This document shows positions 23,957-32,575 of a stretch of 64,000 nt of DNA, piece after piece. A program made the translations under genes and the position numbers. The stretch is taken from assembly GCF_008973825.1 (NCBI RefSeq), contig NZ_WCHR01000019.1:34278-98277 (forward strand). Reading direction: 5' to 3'. The stretch comes from Gemmobacter serpentinus (GTDB lineage Bacteria > Pseudomonadota > Alphaproteobacteria > Rhodobacterales > Rhodobacteraceae). Positions within the stretch are counted from its first letter, which is position 1. Each line of letters starts with the position of its first letter. The notes under the pieces are model-generated. The model had not been told where the DNA came from, did not search any database, and saw nothing but the letters and a program-made list of their open reading frames with translations.

Positions 23957-24981
23957 TCCGCACGTCTTTGAGTGAACCCGCTTTTCCGGTTTTCCGTAAA
24001 CTCGGTTTTCCGGCTTTGTTGCTTGCCGCGACCATGCTCGCTGGCTGCGCCACCAACCGGACACCGCAATTCAGCTACGACGCCGATGTCCCGCCTCTTC
24101 CGTCCGCGCAGGCTCCCATCACCGATGCACGCCCAAGGCCGCTGCATGTGCCGCCCACCTGGAATGTGGCGCGGGGCGGCGAGGCTGCCGGCACGGCCAC
24201 CGGCCGCGTTGAGAACGCCAATGCCGCCGCCCGTGTCGAGCCGCGTCGCGAAGGCTATTACAATGCCATACAGATCTATCCCTGGTCGGAAGGTGCGCTC
24301 TACCAAGTCTATGCCGCCGTCGGACAGATCACCACCATCGCGCTGGAGCCGGGCGAGAACCTGACCGGCGCGGGACCGATCGCCGCCGGCGACACGGCCA
24401 GGTGGGTGATCGGCGACACAGAGAGCGGAAGCGGTCCGACGCGCCGAGTGCATGTGCTGGTGAAGCCAACCCGGCCGGACATCTCGACCAACCTCGTCAT
24501 CACCACCGACCGGCGCATCTACATGATCGAACTTCGCGCCCGCGAAGCGCTCTATATGCCTGCCGTGGCATGGGCGTATCCGGCACCGCCGCCGGGCAGC
24601 CGAGCGACCGCGCCGTCGGTCCCCGTCATCCCGGCCGAGGCCGCGCGGAACTATCGCTACGCCTTGCAGCTGCAAGGCGACAGCCCGCCATGGCGTCCAG
24701 TCTCCGTCTTCGATGACGGCAGGCGCGTCTATGTCGTCTTCCCACGCGGCATCGTGCAGGGCGAGATGCCGCCCCTGTTCGTTCTCGGTTCCGACGGCGA
24801 ACCGCAGATCGTCAATTCGCGCATCCACCAAAATGTCCTGATCGTCGACAGGCTGTTCGGCGCGGCGGAACTGCGCCTTGGCAGCGGTGACCGCCAGCAG
24901 GTGGTCAGAATCGTCCGTATCGAGCAGAGACAGGCCGCTACCCAGTCGGCCGACGCGACCACGGGAGGATCGCCTTCATGA
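23953..24981 (+). CDS. trbG: TrbG, VirB9-like outer-membrane core protein
   Basis: A 342-residue protein with a signal sequence and a lipobox-like LLAATMLAGCATN, giving a possible lipid anchor at Cys32. In RP4-type systems the lipoprotein is usually TrbH, which is not seen here, so TrbG may also supply the anchor. The VirB9 domain follows, with ALYQVYAAVGQITTIALEPGENL and later TNLVITTDRRIYMIELRA. A Pro/Ala-rich linker lies between. It forms the periplasmic ring with TrbI. Overlaps both neighbours by 4 bp. Confidence 0.92.
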   Translation: MIRTSLSEPAFPVFRKLGFPALLLAATMLAGCATNRTPQFSYDADVPPLPSAQAPITDARPRPLHVPPTWNVARGGEAAGTATGRVENANAAARVEPRREGYYNAIQIYPWSEGALYQVYAAVGQITTIALEPGENLTGAGPIAAGDTARWVIGDTESGSGPTRRVHVLVKPTRPDISTNLVITTDRRIYMIELRAREALYMPAVAWAYPAPPPGSRATAPSVPVIPAEAARNYRYALQLQGDSPPWRPVSVFDDGRRVYVVFPRGIVQGEMPPLFVLGSDGEPQIVNSRIHQNVLIVDRLFGAAELRLGSGDRQQVVRIVRIEQRQAATQSADATTGGSPS

Positions 24982-26108
24982 GCGATACCAACACCGCCGC
25001 GCCCATGCGGTTGCGCGCCGAGCCGCCCCGCGTCACCCGCTTGTCCCGCAAGGTGCTGGCAGGCGTCGGCGCCGCCGCGCTTCTCGGCGTCGGGGGAGCG
25101 CTGATCTATGCGCTCCAGACCCGCGAGGCGGGGCCGGGAGGAGGCGAACTCTACTCAACCGAGAACCGTCCCACTGCGGATGGCCTCGCCGGTCTCCCGC
25201 GCGATTATACTGGCCCGATCCTGGGGCCGGCATTGCCGGGCGACCTTGGCCGGCCAATCCTCGATGCACAAAATCGGGGACAGCCGATCGTTCCGCCTGC
25301 CATCACAACCCCTGCCGTCGATCCCGAGGAGCAACGCCGCCTCGCGGAAGAAGAAGCCGCACGGTTGAGCAACGTATTTTTCCAGTCAGGCCCACGCACG
25401 GGAGGTCCGGCCGGAACAGCCATGCCCGGACTGGCTGGGCTCACAGGACAACCGGACGGAACGGCGGGCCAGAATCGCCATACCGCTTTCCTCAACGGGC
25501 CGGTGGACCGGCAGACCGTCGCTCCGGATCGCGTCGCACCGCCGGCCTCGCCCTACATCCTTCAAGCCGGAGCCGTGATCCCGGCCGCGCTCATCACCGG
25601 CATCCGTTCCGACCTTCCGGGCCAGATCACCGCACAGGTGACGGAGAACGTCTATGACAGCCCCACCGGCTCGCTGCTCCTGATCCCGCAGGGAACGCGC
25701 ATCATCGGCCAATATGATGATGGCGTGACCTTCGGCCAGCGCAGGGTGCTCTTGGTGTGGAATCGCCTGATCCTGCCGGGCGGACGCTCCATCGTGCTTG
25801 AGCGCCTGCCGGGCGCGGACGCCAGCGGCTATGCCGGCCTTGAGGACGGGATCGACTACCACTGGTGGGATCTGATGAAAGCGGCTGGCCTCTCCACGCT
25901 GCTCGCGGTCGGCGCGGAGCTGGCGACCAGCGACGAGGACCGGCTTATCCGGGCCATCCGCGACGGCGCACAGGATACCGTCAATCAGGCGGGCCAACAG
26001 ATCGTGCAACGTCAGTTGCAGGTTGCCCCCACGCTGACCATCCGGCCGGGCTTCCCGGTCAGGATCATCGTGACCCGCGACCTTGTATTCGAGCCGGCAG
26101 GAGGTTGA
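24978..26108 (+). CDS. trbI: TrbI, VirB10-like core protein
   Basis: A 376-residue protein with a short cytoplasmic end, one membrane helix at about residues 27-46, a long Pro/Gly-rich periplasmic linker (about 50-190) and the C-terminal VirB10 beta-barrel domain starting near YILQAGAVIPAALITGIRSDLPGQITAQV. The barrel includes GTRIIGQYDDGVTFGQRRVLLVWNRLILPGGRSIVL and ends RPGFPVRIIVTRDLVF. It spans the periplasm and forms the outer-membrane pore. Last structural gene of the trb operon. Confidence 0.94.
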   Translation: MSDTNTAAPMRLRAEPPRVTRLSRKVLAGVGAAALLGVGGALIYALQTREAGPGGGELYSTENRPTADGLAGLPRDYTGPILGPALPGDLGRPILDAQNRGQPIVPPAITTPAVDPEEQRRLAEEEAARLSNVFFQSGPRTGGPAGTAMPGLAGLTGQPDGTAGQNRHTAFLNGPVDRQTVAPDRVAPPASPYILQAGAVIPAALITGIRSDLPGQITAQVTENVYDSPTGSLLLIPQGTRIIGQYDDGVTFGQRRVLLVWNRLILPGGRSIVLERLPGADASGYAGLEDGIDYHWWDLMKAAGLSTLLAVGAELATSDEDRLIRAIRDGAQDTVNQAGQQIVQRQLQVAPTLTIRPGFPVRIIVTRDLVFEPAGG

Positions 26109-26110
26109 TC

Positions 26111-26350
26111 ATGACCAAGCTGAGACTCGGCCCGCTGCCCGACGACAAGCCCGTCAAGGTGACGGTGGAGCTGCCCGCGCCGCTTCACCGCGATCTGGTC
26201 GCCTATGCCGAGGTGCTGGCCCGCGAGAGCGGCCAGCCCGTCGCCGATCCCGTCAGGCTCATTGTGCCGATGCTGGAGCGATTTATTGCGACAGATCGCG
26301 GCTTCGCAAAAGCACGTCGCTCGCCCCAATCTGCGAAGCCGCTTGCTTGA
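26111..26350 (+). CDS. DUF2274 protein
   Basis: A 79-residue protein that starts 3 bp after the trbI stop. TKLRLGPLPDDKPVKVTVELPAPLHRDLVAYAEVLARESGQPVADPVRLIVPMLERFIATDRGF is the complete DUF2274 domain and resembles a ribbon-helix-helix fold: a strand, then two helices. DUF2274 genes almost always follow trbI in these elements. It may regulate the operon, but no function is established. Its last 68 bp overlap the end of the convergent LysR gene. Confidence 0.85.
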   Translation: MTKLRLGPLPDDKPVKVTVELPAPLHRDLVAYAEVLARESGQPVADPVRLIVPMLERFIATDRGFAKARRSPQSAKPLA

Positions 26351-27266
26351 GCCTCATAGCCTTGGCAGACGCCGCCTTTGCCATGGAGAGCAACCTGCGG
26401 AACGCGGGATTGTCGTTCGCCGGGGACCAGACCGCCGAAAATGGAAGCACCTCGGCGGCGATGGGTCGGTATGTGATGCCTGGAAGCGCGGCCACCGTCA
26501 TGGCCTCGCTCACTAGCGTCAGACCCTGGCCGATCGCCACCAGCGGCAGCAGGTTATCCCGACCGACCGATTGAACCTGGATCTCGGGATGCCGGCCGAG
26601 GTCCGCCAACTCCCGCACCAGATGGTCATGGATCTCCTGGCCCGGCGCGGCTTCGCTGACGATGAAGGGCTCATCGGCGAGATCTCCCCACATCACCTCG
26701 TCCAAAGCCGCCAGGGGGTGGAGATCGGGCAGCACAACGAAAACCCGCTCGGACCACAGAGGCGCCCGGTCGCATCCAGGCCATTCCCGGTCGCCGGTCA
26801 GGAAGGCGACGTCGAGGCGGAACTGGCGGATGGCCGCGACGTGTTCGGCAGGATCGCCGTCGATCAGTTCGATCCTGACGTCTTTATGAGACCGACCATA
26901 GCTTGCCAGCAGCTTTGTCAAAAAGCCCGAAGCGATGGACGAATAGATGCCGATCCGCACTCGTCCCTGCTCGGATCGTCCTGCGGCGGCAACTTCGTGA
27001 GCGCCTTCGTCTATCGTCTTGATAGCCCGACGCGCGCGATGAAGGAAACGCTGCCCCGCAAAGGTCTGCGACACGCCCCATGCGTGCCGGTGAAAAAGGG
27101 ACGCGCCCATCCTGTCTTCGAGATCGGCGATGCAACGGCTGATTGCCGATTGCGATAGTCCTAACGAACTCCCTGCCTTTCGGAAGCTGCCATGTTCGGC
27201 AGCGGCTATGAAGTAGCGAAGGTGACGAAGCTCGATGGAGTCAGGGAACTTGGCGGTCTCCTTCAT
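26283..27266 (-). CDS. LysR-type regulator at the end of the trb operon
   Basis: Starting at ATG 27,266 the product is 327 residues; an in-frame ATG at 27,344 would add 26 and has no better ribosome binding site. The HTH lies at IELRHLRYFIAAAEHGSFRKAGSSLGLSQSAISRCIADLEDRMGASLFHR, followed by an effector domain of normal length with VRIGIYSSIASGFLTKLLASY. The C-terminal extension of about 30 residues (AKAASAKAMRLKQAASQIG) overlaps the DUF2274 gene on the other strand. LysR genes at this position are common in related ICEs, but the target and inducer are unknown. Confidence 0.85.
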   Translation of the reverse strand: MKETAKFPDSIELRHLRYFIAAAEHGSFRKAGSSLGLSQSAISRCIADLEDRMGASLFHRHAWGVSQTFAGQRFLHRARRAIKTIDEGAHEVAAAGRSEQGRVRIGIYSSIASGFLTKLLASYGRSHKDVRIELIDGDPAEHVAAIRQFRLDVAFLTGDREWPGCDRAPLWSERVFVVLPDLHPLAALDEVMWGDLADEPFIVSEAAPGQEIHDHLVRELADLGRHPEIQVQSVGRDNLLPLVAIGQGLTLVSEAMTVAALPGITYRPIAAEVLPFSAVWSPANDNPAFRRLLSMAKAASAKAMRLKQAASQIGASDVLLRSRDLSQ

Positions 27267-27394
27267 CCGAGGGCCGCCGTCCGGATCATATGCTCTCGGA
27301 CCATAGGCAAGCCAACTGTCCCTCTCCGATTGTCGAGCATTCACGCGATGACGAGACGTATCGCGCGTAGCGGGTCATAGCCAGATCATACAAC

Positions 27395-27420
27395 ATTTGA
27401 ACACATAAACAACTGTTCAA
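27395..27420. promoter_or_regulatory. Degenerate ArsR-type half-site
   Basis: AACAACTGTTCAA at 27,408-27,420 differs by one base from the half-site AACAACTATTCAA of the operator at 28,094; an upstream TTGAACA gives a stretched dyad. It lies between the LysR gene and the first copper chaperone. The rest of this 384-bp gap shows only the CueR-type promoter. Confidence 0.3.
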
Positions 27421-27591
27421 TATTTGTATGAAAGAGGAAGATAATCGAGAGAGGCGATGCCACCGCCAGGTCAAGATGCCGAAGTCTCAAAACGAGCCCG
27501 TGGCGCTTGAGGATTGCGGTCGTGGCATGACGGATGCTTGCGGCTTACAACGGTGGCAAGGTCAAGCAGAAAGTTTTCTGAATTTTGCCCC

Positions 27592-27622
27592 TTGACCTTC
27601 CAACGGTGGAAAGCCCCATTTT
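27592..27622 (+). promoter_or_regulatory. CueR-type promoter of first copZ-like gene
   Basis: TTGACC (27,592-27,597) is followed by the dyad CCTTCC-AACGGT-GGAAAG inside an extended spacer, the form used by copper-responsive MerR proteins. The same arrangement precedes copA and the second copZ at 38.3 kb. The probable -10 (CATTTT) is weak. Confidence 0.6.
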
Positions 27623-27650
27623 CCAGAGGACTCAAATCAAGGAGCCCTCC

Positions 27651-27860
27651 ATGTATCTCTTCACCGTTCCCAACATGACATGCGGCGGTTGCGCCAAGTC
27701 GGTAACCAAGGCGCTGCAAATCGTCGATGCCGCCGCGAAGATCGAGACTGATCCGCCCAAGCGTGAGGTCCGTGTTGAATCATCCGCGACCGAGGCGGAC
27801 CTGCGTGCCGTTCTCACCGAGGCGGGCTATCCGGCCGAAGGCGCCCCGGCAGCCGCCTGA
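27651..27860 (+). CDS. copZ: CopZ-like heavy-metal-associated chaperone 1
   Basis: A 69-residue single HMA domain. The start ATG 27,651 follows GGAGCCC. The metal motif is [10 protein letters not shown] (Met-x-Cys-x-x-Cys, about residues 9-18) and the length matches free copper chaperones. The same Cys-Gly-Gly-Cys form, with an almost identical AKSVTKA context, recurs in the chaperone at 38,427, so the two are paralogs from one lineage. It would bind Cu(I) in the cytoplasm and hand it to a copper P-type ATPase. Its upstream CueR-type dyad suggests copper induction, and a strong terminator follows. Confidence 0.85.
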   Translation: MYLFTVPNMTCGGCAKSVTKALQIVDAAAKIETDPPKREVRVESSATEADLRAVLTEAGYPAEGAPAAA

Positions 27861-27930
27861 TGCTACCTCCTGCCCACTGATCATGAGCGTCAAGCTGCTC
27901 CCGTAGGTGTCCCCCGGTTCATTGCAGTGT

Positions 27931-27962
27931 CAAAATGGGCAGTCCTCGGGCTGCCCATTTTG
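27931..27962 (+). terminator. Terminator after copZ 1
   Basis: CAAAATGGGCAG and CTGCCCATTTTG form a perfect 12-bp stem with an 8-nt loop; the descending arm ends in a TTTT run. It lies 70 bp after the chaperone stop. Confidence 0.85.
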
Positions 27963-28089
27963 ATTTCTAGGATCAGCCAGATCTTCAACGTCGAAGGCGT
28001 CGGCATTGCCCTGTGCGCCGTCACGACCCGTCGGTCCTAGAGGCTTCGGGCAGATGGCAAAAAAATTCGCACGGCTGGTTGACAAGCAT

Positions 28090-28113
28090 ACACTTGAACA
28101 ACTATTCAAGTGT
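28090..28113. promoter_or_regulatory. ArsR/SmtB-type operator upstream of CDF exporter
   Basis: ACACTTGAA-CAACTA-TTCAAGTGT is a perfect dyad with 9-bp arms, 26 bp before the exporter start. A TTGACT just after it could be the -35. The 17-bp core TTGAACAACTATTCAAG recurs in reverse orientation upstream of the zinc/cadmium ATPase at 43,152. Confidence 0.75.
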
Positions 28114-28139
28114 TGACTTGATGCAACCGGAAACGAGCA

Positions 28140-29174
28140 ATGGCAAACTCATCACACTCCCACAGCGACCATGACGGTCACGACCACTCCAAGCACGACC
28201 ATAACCACGGCGGCGGCCACGATCATGGTCACGATCACGATCATGACCACTCGCATGTCCCGACAGTCACGAAGGACAACGAGCGCAAAATCCTCATTTC
28301 CTTTTTCATCATCTTCACCTTCATGATCGTGGAGGCCGTCGGCGGCGTGATCTCGGGCTCGCTCGCGCTGCTTGCCGATGCCGGCCACATGCTGACCGAC
28401 GCAATCGCGCTCGGCCTCGCCTATGTCGCCTTCCGCCTCGGTCGGCGGGCCGCGGACGGCCAGCGCACCTTCGGCTATGCCCGCTTCGAGGTGATCGCCG
28501 GCCTGGTCAACGCTCTTACGTTGTTCGGCATCGTCGGCTTTATCGTCTATGAGGCTATCGAACGGTTCCAGGAGCCCCAGCCGGTCCTCGCTGGTTCGAT
28601 GTTCGTCGTAGCCATCATCGGCATGCTCGTGAACCTCTTCGTGCTTTGGTATCTGACGCGCGGAGATTCCGAACACGTCAACGTCAAGGGCGCTGTCCTG
28701 CACGTCATGGGCGACCTGCTCGGCTCGGTGGGTGCGATCGTCGCCGCTGTCGTCATCTGGTATACGGGTTGGACTCCTATCGACCCCATCCTGTCGGTAT
28801 TCGTGTCTCTGCTGATCCTGCGCAGTGCATGGAGCCTGCTCAAGAACACTCTGCATATCCTGCTCGAAGGCGCACCTGACAACGCCGGCGCCGACAAGAT
28901 CTCCGAGCATCTTCTCAAGACTGTTCCTGGTATCCAGAGCGTCAACCATATCCATGTCTGGTCGCTGACCTCCGGTCGTGTGCTGGCGACGCTTCAGGTG
29001 CAGCCGATGGAAGGCGTCGATGTTCGCAGCGTCATGAAACAGGTCGAGGCCGAACTGAAAACGAAGTTCAAAATCGAACACCCGACGATCGGCATCGACT
29101 GGGACGGAGTAGCCAGTTGCACCTTGGAGGAGCCGAACACCGCGGCGCTATCCCATGCGGGTCATTCGCACTGA
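28140..29174 (+). CDS. czcD: Cation diffusion facilitator, CzcD/ZitB type
   Basis: A 344-residue CDF exporter. The N-terminal 40 residues are a histidine/aspartate-rich metal-binding tail (many HDH and DHDH units). Six membrane helices follow, from KILISFFIIFTFMIVEAVGG onward; helix II carries the metal site HMLTD (in SLALLADAGHMLTDA) and helix V the partner HVMGD. The cytoplasmic C-terminal domain contains VNHIHVWSLTSG and ends with another His tail. It exchanges Zn2+, Cd2+ or Co2+ for protons at the inner membrane. It is followed by an arsR-type gene and preceded by an ArsR-type operator, indicating metal-induced expression. Confidence 0.92.
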   Translation: MANSSHSHSDHDGHDHSKHDHNHGGGHDHGHDHDHDHSHVPTVTKDNERKILISFFIIFTFMIVEAVGGVISGSLALLADAGHMLTDAIALGLAYVAFRLGRRAADGQRTFGYARFEVIAGLVNALTLFGIVGFIVYEAIERFQEPQPVLAGSMFVVAIIGMLVNLFVLWYLTRGDSEHVNVKGAVLHVMGDLLGSVGAIVAAVVIWYTGWTPIDPILSVFVSLLILRSAWSLLKNTLHILLEGAPDNAGADKISEHLLKTVPGIQSVNHIHVWSLTSGRVLATLQVQPMEGVDVRSVMKQVEAELKTKFKIEHPTIGIDWDGVASCTLEEPNTAALSHAGHSH

Positions 29175-29219
29175 TCGGTCGCGCCTGATGGTTCACTCAG
29201 TTGATCGGGAAGGTTCGAC

Positions 29220-29564
29220 ATGAATATCGCAGAAGCCCCTTCGTCCCAAGAGTTGAACTTTCTCGCTGAAACCTTCCGCCTGCTGGGTGATCCCAGCAGG
29301 CTGAAGATTCTCCTGCACTGCGAAGACGGTCCGAAATCCGTGACCGATATTTCCGAGGCGCTGGAGCTTTCGCAGTCGCTCGTCAGCCATCACCTGCGTC
29401 TTCTTCGTGGCGCGCGCCTGGTGACCCGTGTTCGCCACTCGAAGCAAATGTTCTACGAGGTCACCGACAGGCATGTCGGTGACGTTCTGCTCGACATGCT
29501 CTCGCATGCGCGTGAGGAAAGGGAAGGCGACCCAAAACGCGACATCATCGGTCCTCGTTCTTGA
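29220..29564 (+). CDS. ArsR/SmtB-family metal sensor 1
   Basis: A 114-residue winged-helix repressor. LAETFRLLGDPSRLKILLHCEDGPKSVTDISEALELSQSLVSHHLRLLRGARLV is the ArsR core, with the recognition helix at about residues 55-70; a cysteine lies at LLHC. It is closely similar to the second ArsR at 42,724 (the same FRLLGDPSRLKILL and SLVSHHLRLLRGARLV segments). It lies 45 bp downstream of the CDF gene and probably represses it through the palindrome at 28,090, releasing it on binding Zn, Cd or Pb. Confidence 0.85.
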   Translation: MNIAEAPSSQELNFLAETFRLLGDPSRLKILLHCEDGPKSVTDISEALELSQSLVSHHLRLLRGARLVTRVRHSKQMFYEVTDRHVGDVLLDMLSHAREEREGDPKRDIIGPRS

Positions 29565-29588
29565 GCAGCCCTTCGCTGGCCTGTGACA

Positions 29589-31985
29589 CTAAATGTCGAT
29601 CTTGGTAGTTCTCAATCGCAAAGCGTTGGCAATGACGCTGACCGAAGAGAGCGCCATGGCCAGTGCGGCAAGCGCCGGTGACAACAGCAGCCCCATCACG
29701 GGATACAGTAACCCGGCCGCCACCGGCACGCCTGCCGAGTTGTAGAAGAATGCGAAGAACAGGTTCTGCCGGATATTGCGCATTGTCGCTCCCGACAGGC
29801 GACGCGCCTTCACGATCCCCAATAGGTCACCGCCTAGCAGCGTGACTCCCGCGGATTCCATGGCGACATCCGTTCCTCCGCCCATCGCTATGCCGACATC
29901 GGCAGCCGCAAGCGCTGGGGCGTCATTCACCCCATCGCCCGCCATGGCGACGATACGGCCTTCCTTGCGAAGACGTGTAACAACCTCGCTCTTGCGTTCT
30001 GGAAGCACCTCGGCCTCCACATCGGCGATGCCCAGCTCTTTTGCCACCGCCTGAGCCGTGAGCTTATTGTCACCAGTCATCATGACCACGCGGATGCCGT
30101 CCTTTCGGAGGGCTTCCAGCGCTGCCGGCGTAGTGGATCGTATGGGATCGGCCACGCCGATGGCGCCGACGGGCCGGCCGTCGATGGCGACCAAGACGGC
30201 GGTGGCCCCGCGTGAGCGAATGACGTCCGCCTCGATCGCCGCTGCGCCCGGCTGAACGCCTTCCAGCTCCAAAAACTTGGCGCTACCGATCAGCACGCGC
30301 TGACCGGCGACGGTTCCCAAGACTCCCCGACCGACAGGAGAGTCGACGTCCGAGGGTTCCGACAGTGCGAGCTGCTTCTCCACCGCGGCACGGACAATAG
30401 CCTGTGCAATCGGATGTTCGCTCGCACGTTCAAGGCTCGCCGCGGCTTGAAGAAGTTCCGTCTCGCTCCGCCCATCGACCGGAACGATGGCCGTGACGGC
30501 CGGTTTCCCCTCCGTAAGCGTGCCGGTCTTGTCGACCACGAGGGTATCGATCTTCTCCAGCCTTTCGAGCGCCTCGGCGTTCTTGATCAGCAATCCGAGA
30601 TTGGCGCCTTTGCCGACGCCAACCATGATCGACATCGGCGTTGCAAGGCCAAGGGCGCATGGGCAGGCGATGATGAGAACAGAAACAGCCGCAATCAGGC
30701 CGTAACTCAACCGGGGTTCCGGGCCAAAAAGGGTCCAGGCCACAAAAGCGATCAAGGCGATAACGATGACCAGTGGAACGAACCAGCCGGACACCTGGTC
30801 TGCTAAGCGCTGGATCGGGGCGCGGGACCGCTGCGCCTGCGCCACCATCTGGACGATCTGCGAAAGCATGGTATCGCGACCAATGCGAGCCGCATCCATG
30901 ACCAGAGCGCCAGATTGATTGATGGTCCCTGCGATGAGCTTTGCACCCGGCTCTTTCGTGACCGGCATCGATTCGCCGGTAATCATCGATTCATCGACGG
31001 CCGAACGCCCCTCCAGCACCGTCCCGTCCACCGGAACTTTCTCGCCCATGCGAACACGAAGCTTGTCGCCGACGGCAATATGCTCGACCGCCACCTCCTC
31101 GTCGGTGCCATCTGGCCGGATACGTCGGGCTGTCTTCGGAGCCAGGTCAAGAAGCGCGCGTATCGCGCCCGAGGTCTGTTCGCGCGCGCGTAGCTCCAGC
31201 ACTTGGCCGAGCAGCGCCAGCACCGTGATCACCGCGGCCGCCTCGAAGTAAACCGCAACGGTGTCTCCCATCATCCGCGCCGTTTCCGGGAACAGGTCGG
31301 GGGCGAGCGTTGCCACCACGGAGTAAATCCAGGCAACGCCTACGCCCATCGCGATGAGCGTGAACATATTGAGCGATCGGTTCACCACGGACGCCCAGCC
31401 GCGCTGAAAGAACGGCCAGCCTGCCCACAGCACCACCGGCGTCGCCAGTATGAGTTGCAGCCAGTTGTTGATCTGGCCAGGAATGTAACGATGCAGGCCG
31501 AAAAGTTCGCTGCCCATCCCAAGGAAGACCACCGGAACAGAAAGGGCGGCACCCACCCAGAACCGTCGAGTCATGTTGACCAGTTCCGCACTGGGTCCGG
31601 TTTCGGCCGTCGGCATTTCGGGTTCCAGCGCCATCCCGCAGATCGGGCATGATCCTGGACCGACCTGACGGATCTGGGGGTGCATCGGACAGGTAAAGAT
31701 CGTGCCCTCCGGCACTACCGCTGCCTGGGTCGGTTCCGATGGTCCAACATATTTGCCCGGATCGGCCATGAACTTGGTCTGGCAGTTCTCGGAGCAGAAA
31801 TAATACGTCGCGCCCTGGTATTGGGCTCGGTGCTTAGCCGTTGTGGGGTCCACGGACATCCCACAAACGGGGTCCTTCACAGTATCGCTTGCCTCCGCAG
31901 TCGCGGTGTGATGGCCCGATCCGCCACCGTGCCCCTTGTTATGGGCATGGGCGGCGCCTTGATGATGGTTATGGTCGTGAACCAT
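29589..31985 (-). CDS. copA: Copper/silver P-type ATPase with YHS and HMBD domains
   Basis: A 798-residue P1B-type ATPase without classical HMA domains. The N-terminus has a His-rich segment (residues 2-28), a YHS domain with DPVCGM (36-80, metal ligands at Cys41 and the CSENC cysteines) and a heavy-metal-binding repeat CPMHP...CPICGM (99-118). The transport core has TGES at about 336, the membrane CPC metal motif at 441-443, the phosphorylated aspartate in DKTGT (485-489), the SEHP nucleotide motif and GDGVNDAP. CPC and the flanking helices assign it to Cu(I)/Ag(I) export. It is transcribed opposite to the arsR gene and followed by nothing on its strand. The gene name is by family. Confidence 0.92.
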   Translation of the reverse strand: MVHDHNHHQGAAHAHNKGHGGGSGHHTATAEASDTVKDPVCGMSVDPTTAKHRAQYQGATYYFCSENCQTKFMADPGKYVGPSEPTQAAVVPEGTIFTCPMHPQIRQVGPGSCPICGMALEPEMPTAETGPSAELVNMTRRFWVGAALSVPVVFLGMGSELFGLHRYIPGQINNWLQLILATPVVLWAGWPFFQRGWASVVNRSLNMFTLIAMGVGVAWIYSVVATLAPDLFPETARMMGDTVAVYFEAAAVITVLALLGQVLELRAREQTSGAIRALLDLAPKTARRIRPDGTDEEVAVEHIAVGDKLRVRMGEKVPVDGTVLEGRSAVDESMITGESMPVTKEPGAKLIAGTINQSGALVMDAARIGRDTMLSQIVQMVAQAQRSRAPIQRLADQVSGWFVPLVIVIALIAFVAWTLFGPEPRLSYGLIAAVSVLIIACPCALGLATPMSIMVGVGKGANLGLLIKNAEALERLEKIDTLVVDKTGTLTEGKPAVTAIVPVDGRSETELLQAAASLERASEHPIAQAIVRAAVEKQLALSEPSDVDSPVGRGVLGTVAGQRVLIGSAKFLELEGVQPGAAAIEADVIRSRGATAVLVAIDGRPVGAIGVADPIRSTTPAALEALRKDGIRVVMMTGDNKLTAQAVAKELGIADVEAEVLPERKSEVVTRLRKEGRIVAMAGDGVNDAPALAAADVGIAMGGGTDVAMESAGVTLLGGDLLGIVKARRLSGATMRNIRQNLFFAFFYNSAGVPVAAGLLYPVMGLLLSPALAALAMALSSVSVIANALRLRTTKIDI

Positions 31986-32050
31986 AGTAAGCCTCCGCTT
32001 CCCTTATCTCCCCGCATGCAGGTTGCCACCGCATGCGAACCAAGCCCCGA

Positions 32051-32554
32051 CTAATCGTTCAGCCGGCCAGCAATCGCCTGCATTTGCTCGATCTCGCGAC
32101 GCTGGGCGACCTCAATCTCTTCACACAACGCCAGAAGCTCGGCGTCCGACAGGTTGGCCTCTCTGCACATCAAGATGGCTCCCGAGTGATGCGGAATCAT
32201 CGAGTCGATAAACTGGCGGTCATCGATCATGGCTTGGGATCGAGTCGCCCAAAATGATCCCAGGGTAAGGACGACAAAAAGCACATAGAGGACAATATTC
32301 ACGCTGCGGTTCGGAAACATGCCCGGCATCGTCGCCAGCATGAAGATGCCCATCGGCGCCCACATGGTTATCGCCATGTAAAGCATGTTCAGATTGTTCC
32401 GGAAGTCGCCCCAGCCGTCGATCATCGAAAACATCACGACATACATCACGATGAGGCCGAGGATCATGTTGATCCAGAACATCAGATAGGGACGGCCATG
32501 GGAGCCGTGGCTATTCCCCGAATGCCCGCCATGAGCCGTGTGGTCGCTCGCCAT
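32051..32554 (-). CDS. Membrane-anchored DUF305 protein
   Basis: A 167-residue protein with a His-rich start (SDHTAHGGHSGNSHGSHG), three membrane helices (about 24-44, 56-76, 84-104) and a C-terminal DUF305 half-domain recognised by DRQFIDSMIPHHSGAILMCREA and a closing helix (EIEVAQRREIEQM). Membrane-bound DUF305 proteins are frequent in copper and multi-metal resistance islands and probably bind metal through the MIPHH motif; their precise role is unknown. It lies on the same strand between the P-type ATPase and the glutaredoxin-MauE gene. Confidence 0.8.
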   Translation of the reverse strand: MASDHTAHGGHSGNSHGSHGRPYLMFWINMILGLIVMYVVMFSMIDGWGDFRNNLNMLYMAITMWAPMGIFMLATMPGMFPNRSVNIVLYVLFVVLTLGSFWATRSQAMIDDRQFIDSMIPHHSGAILMCREANLSDAELLALCEEIEVAQRREIEQMQAIAGRLND

Positions 32555-32575
32555 TTGATCGTCCTTTCGCGGTTG

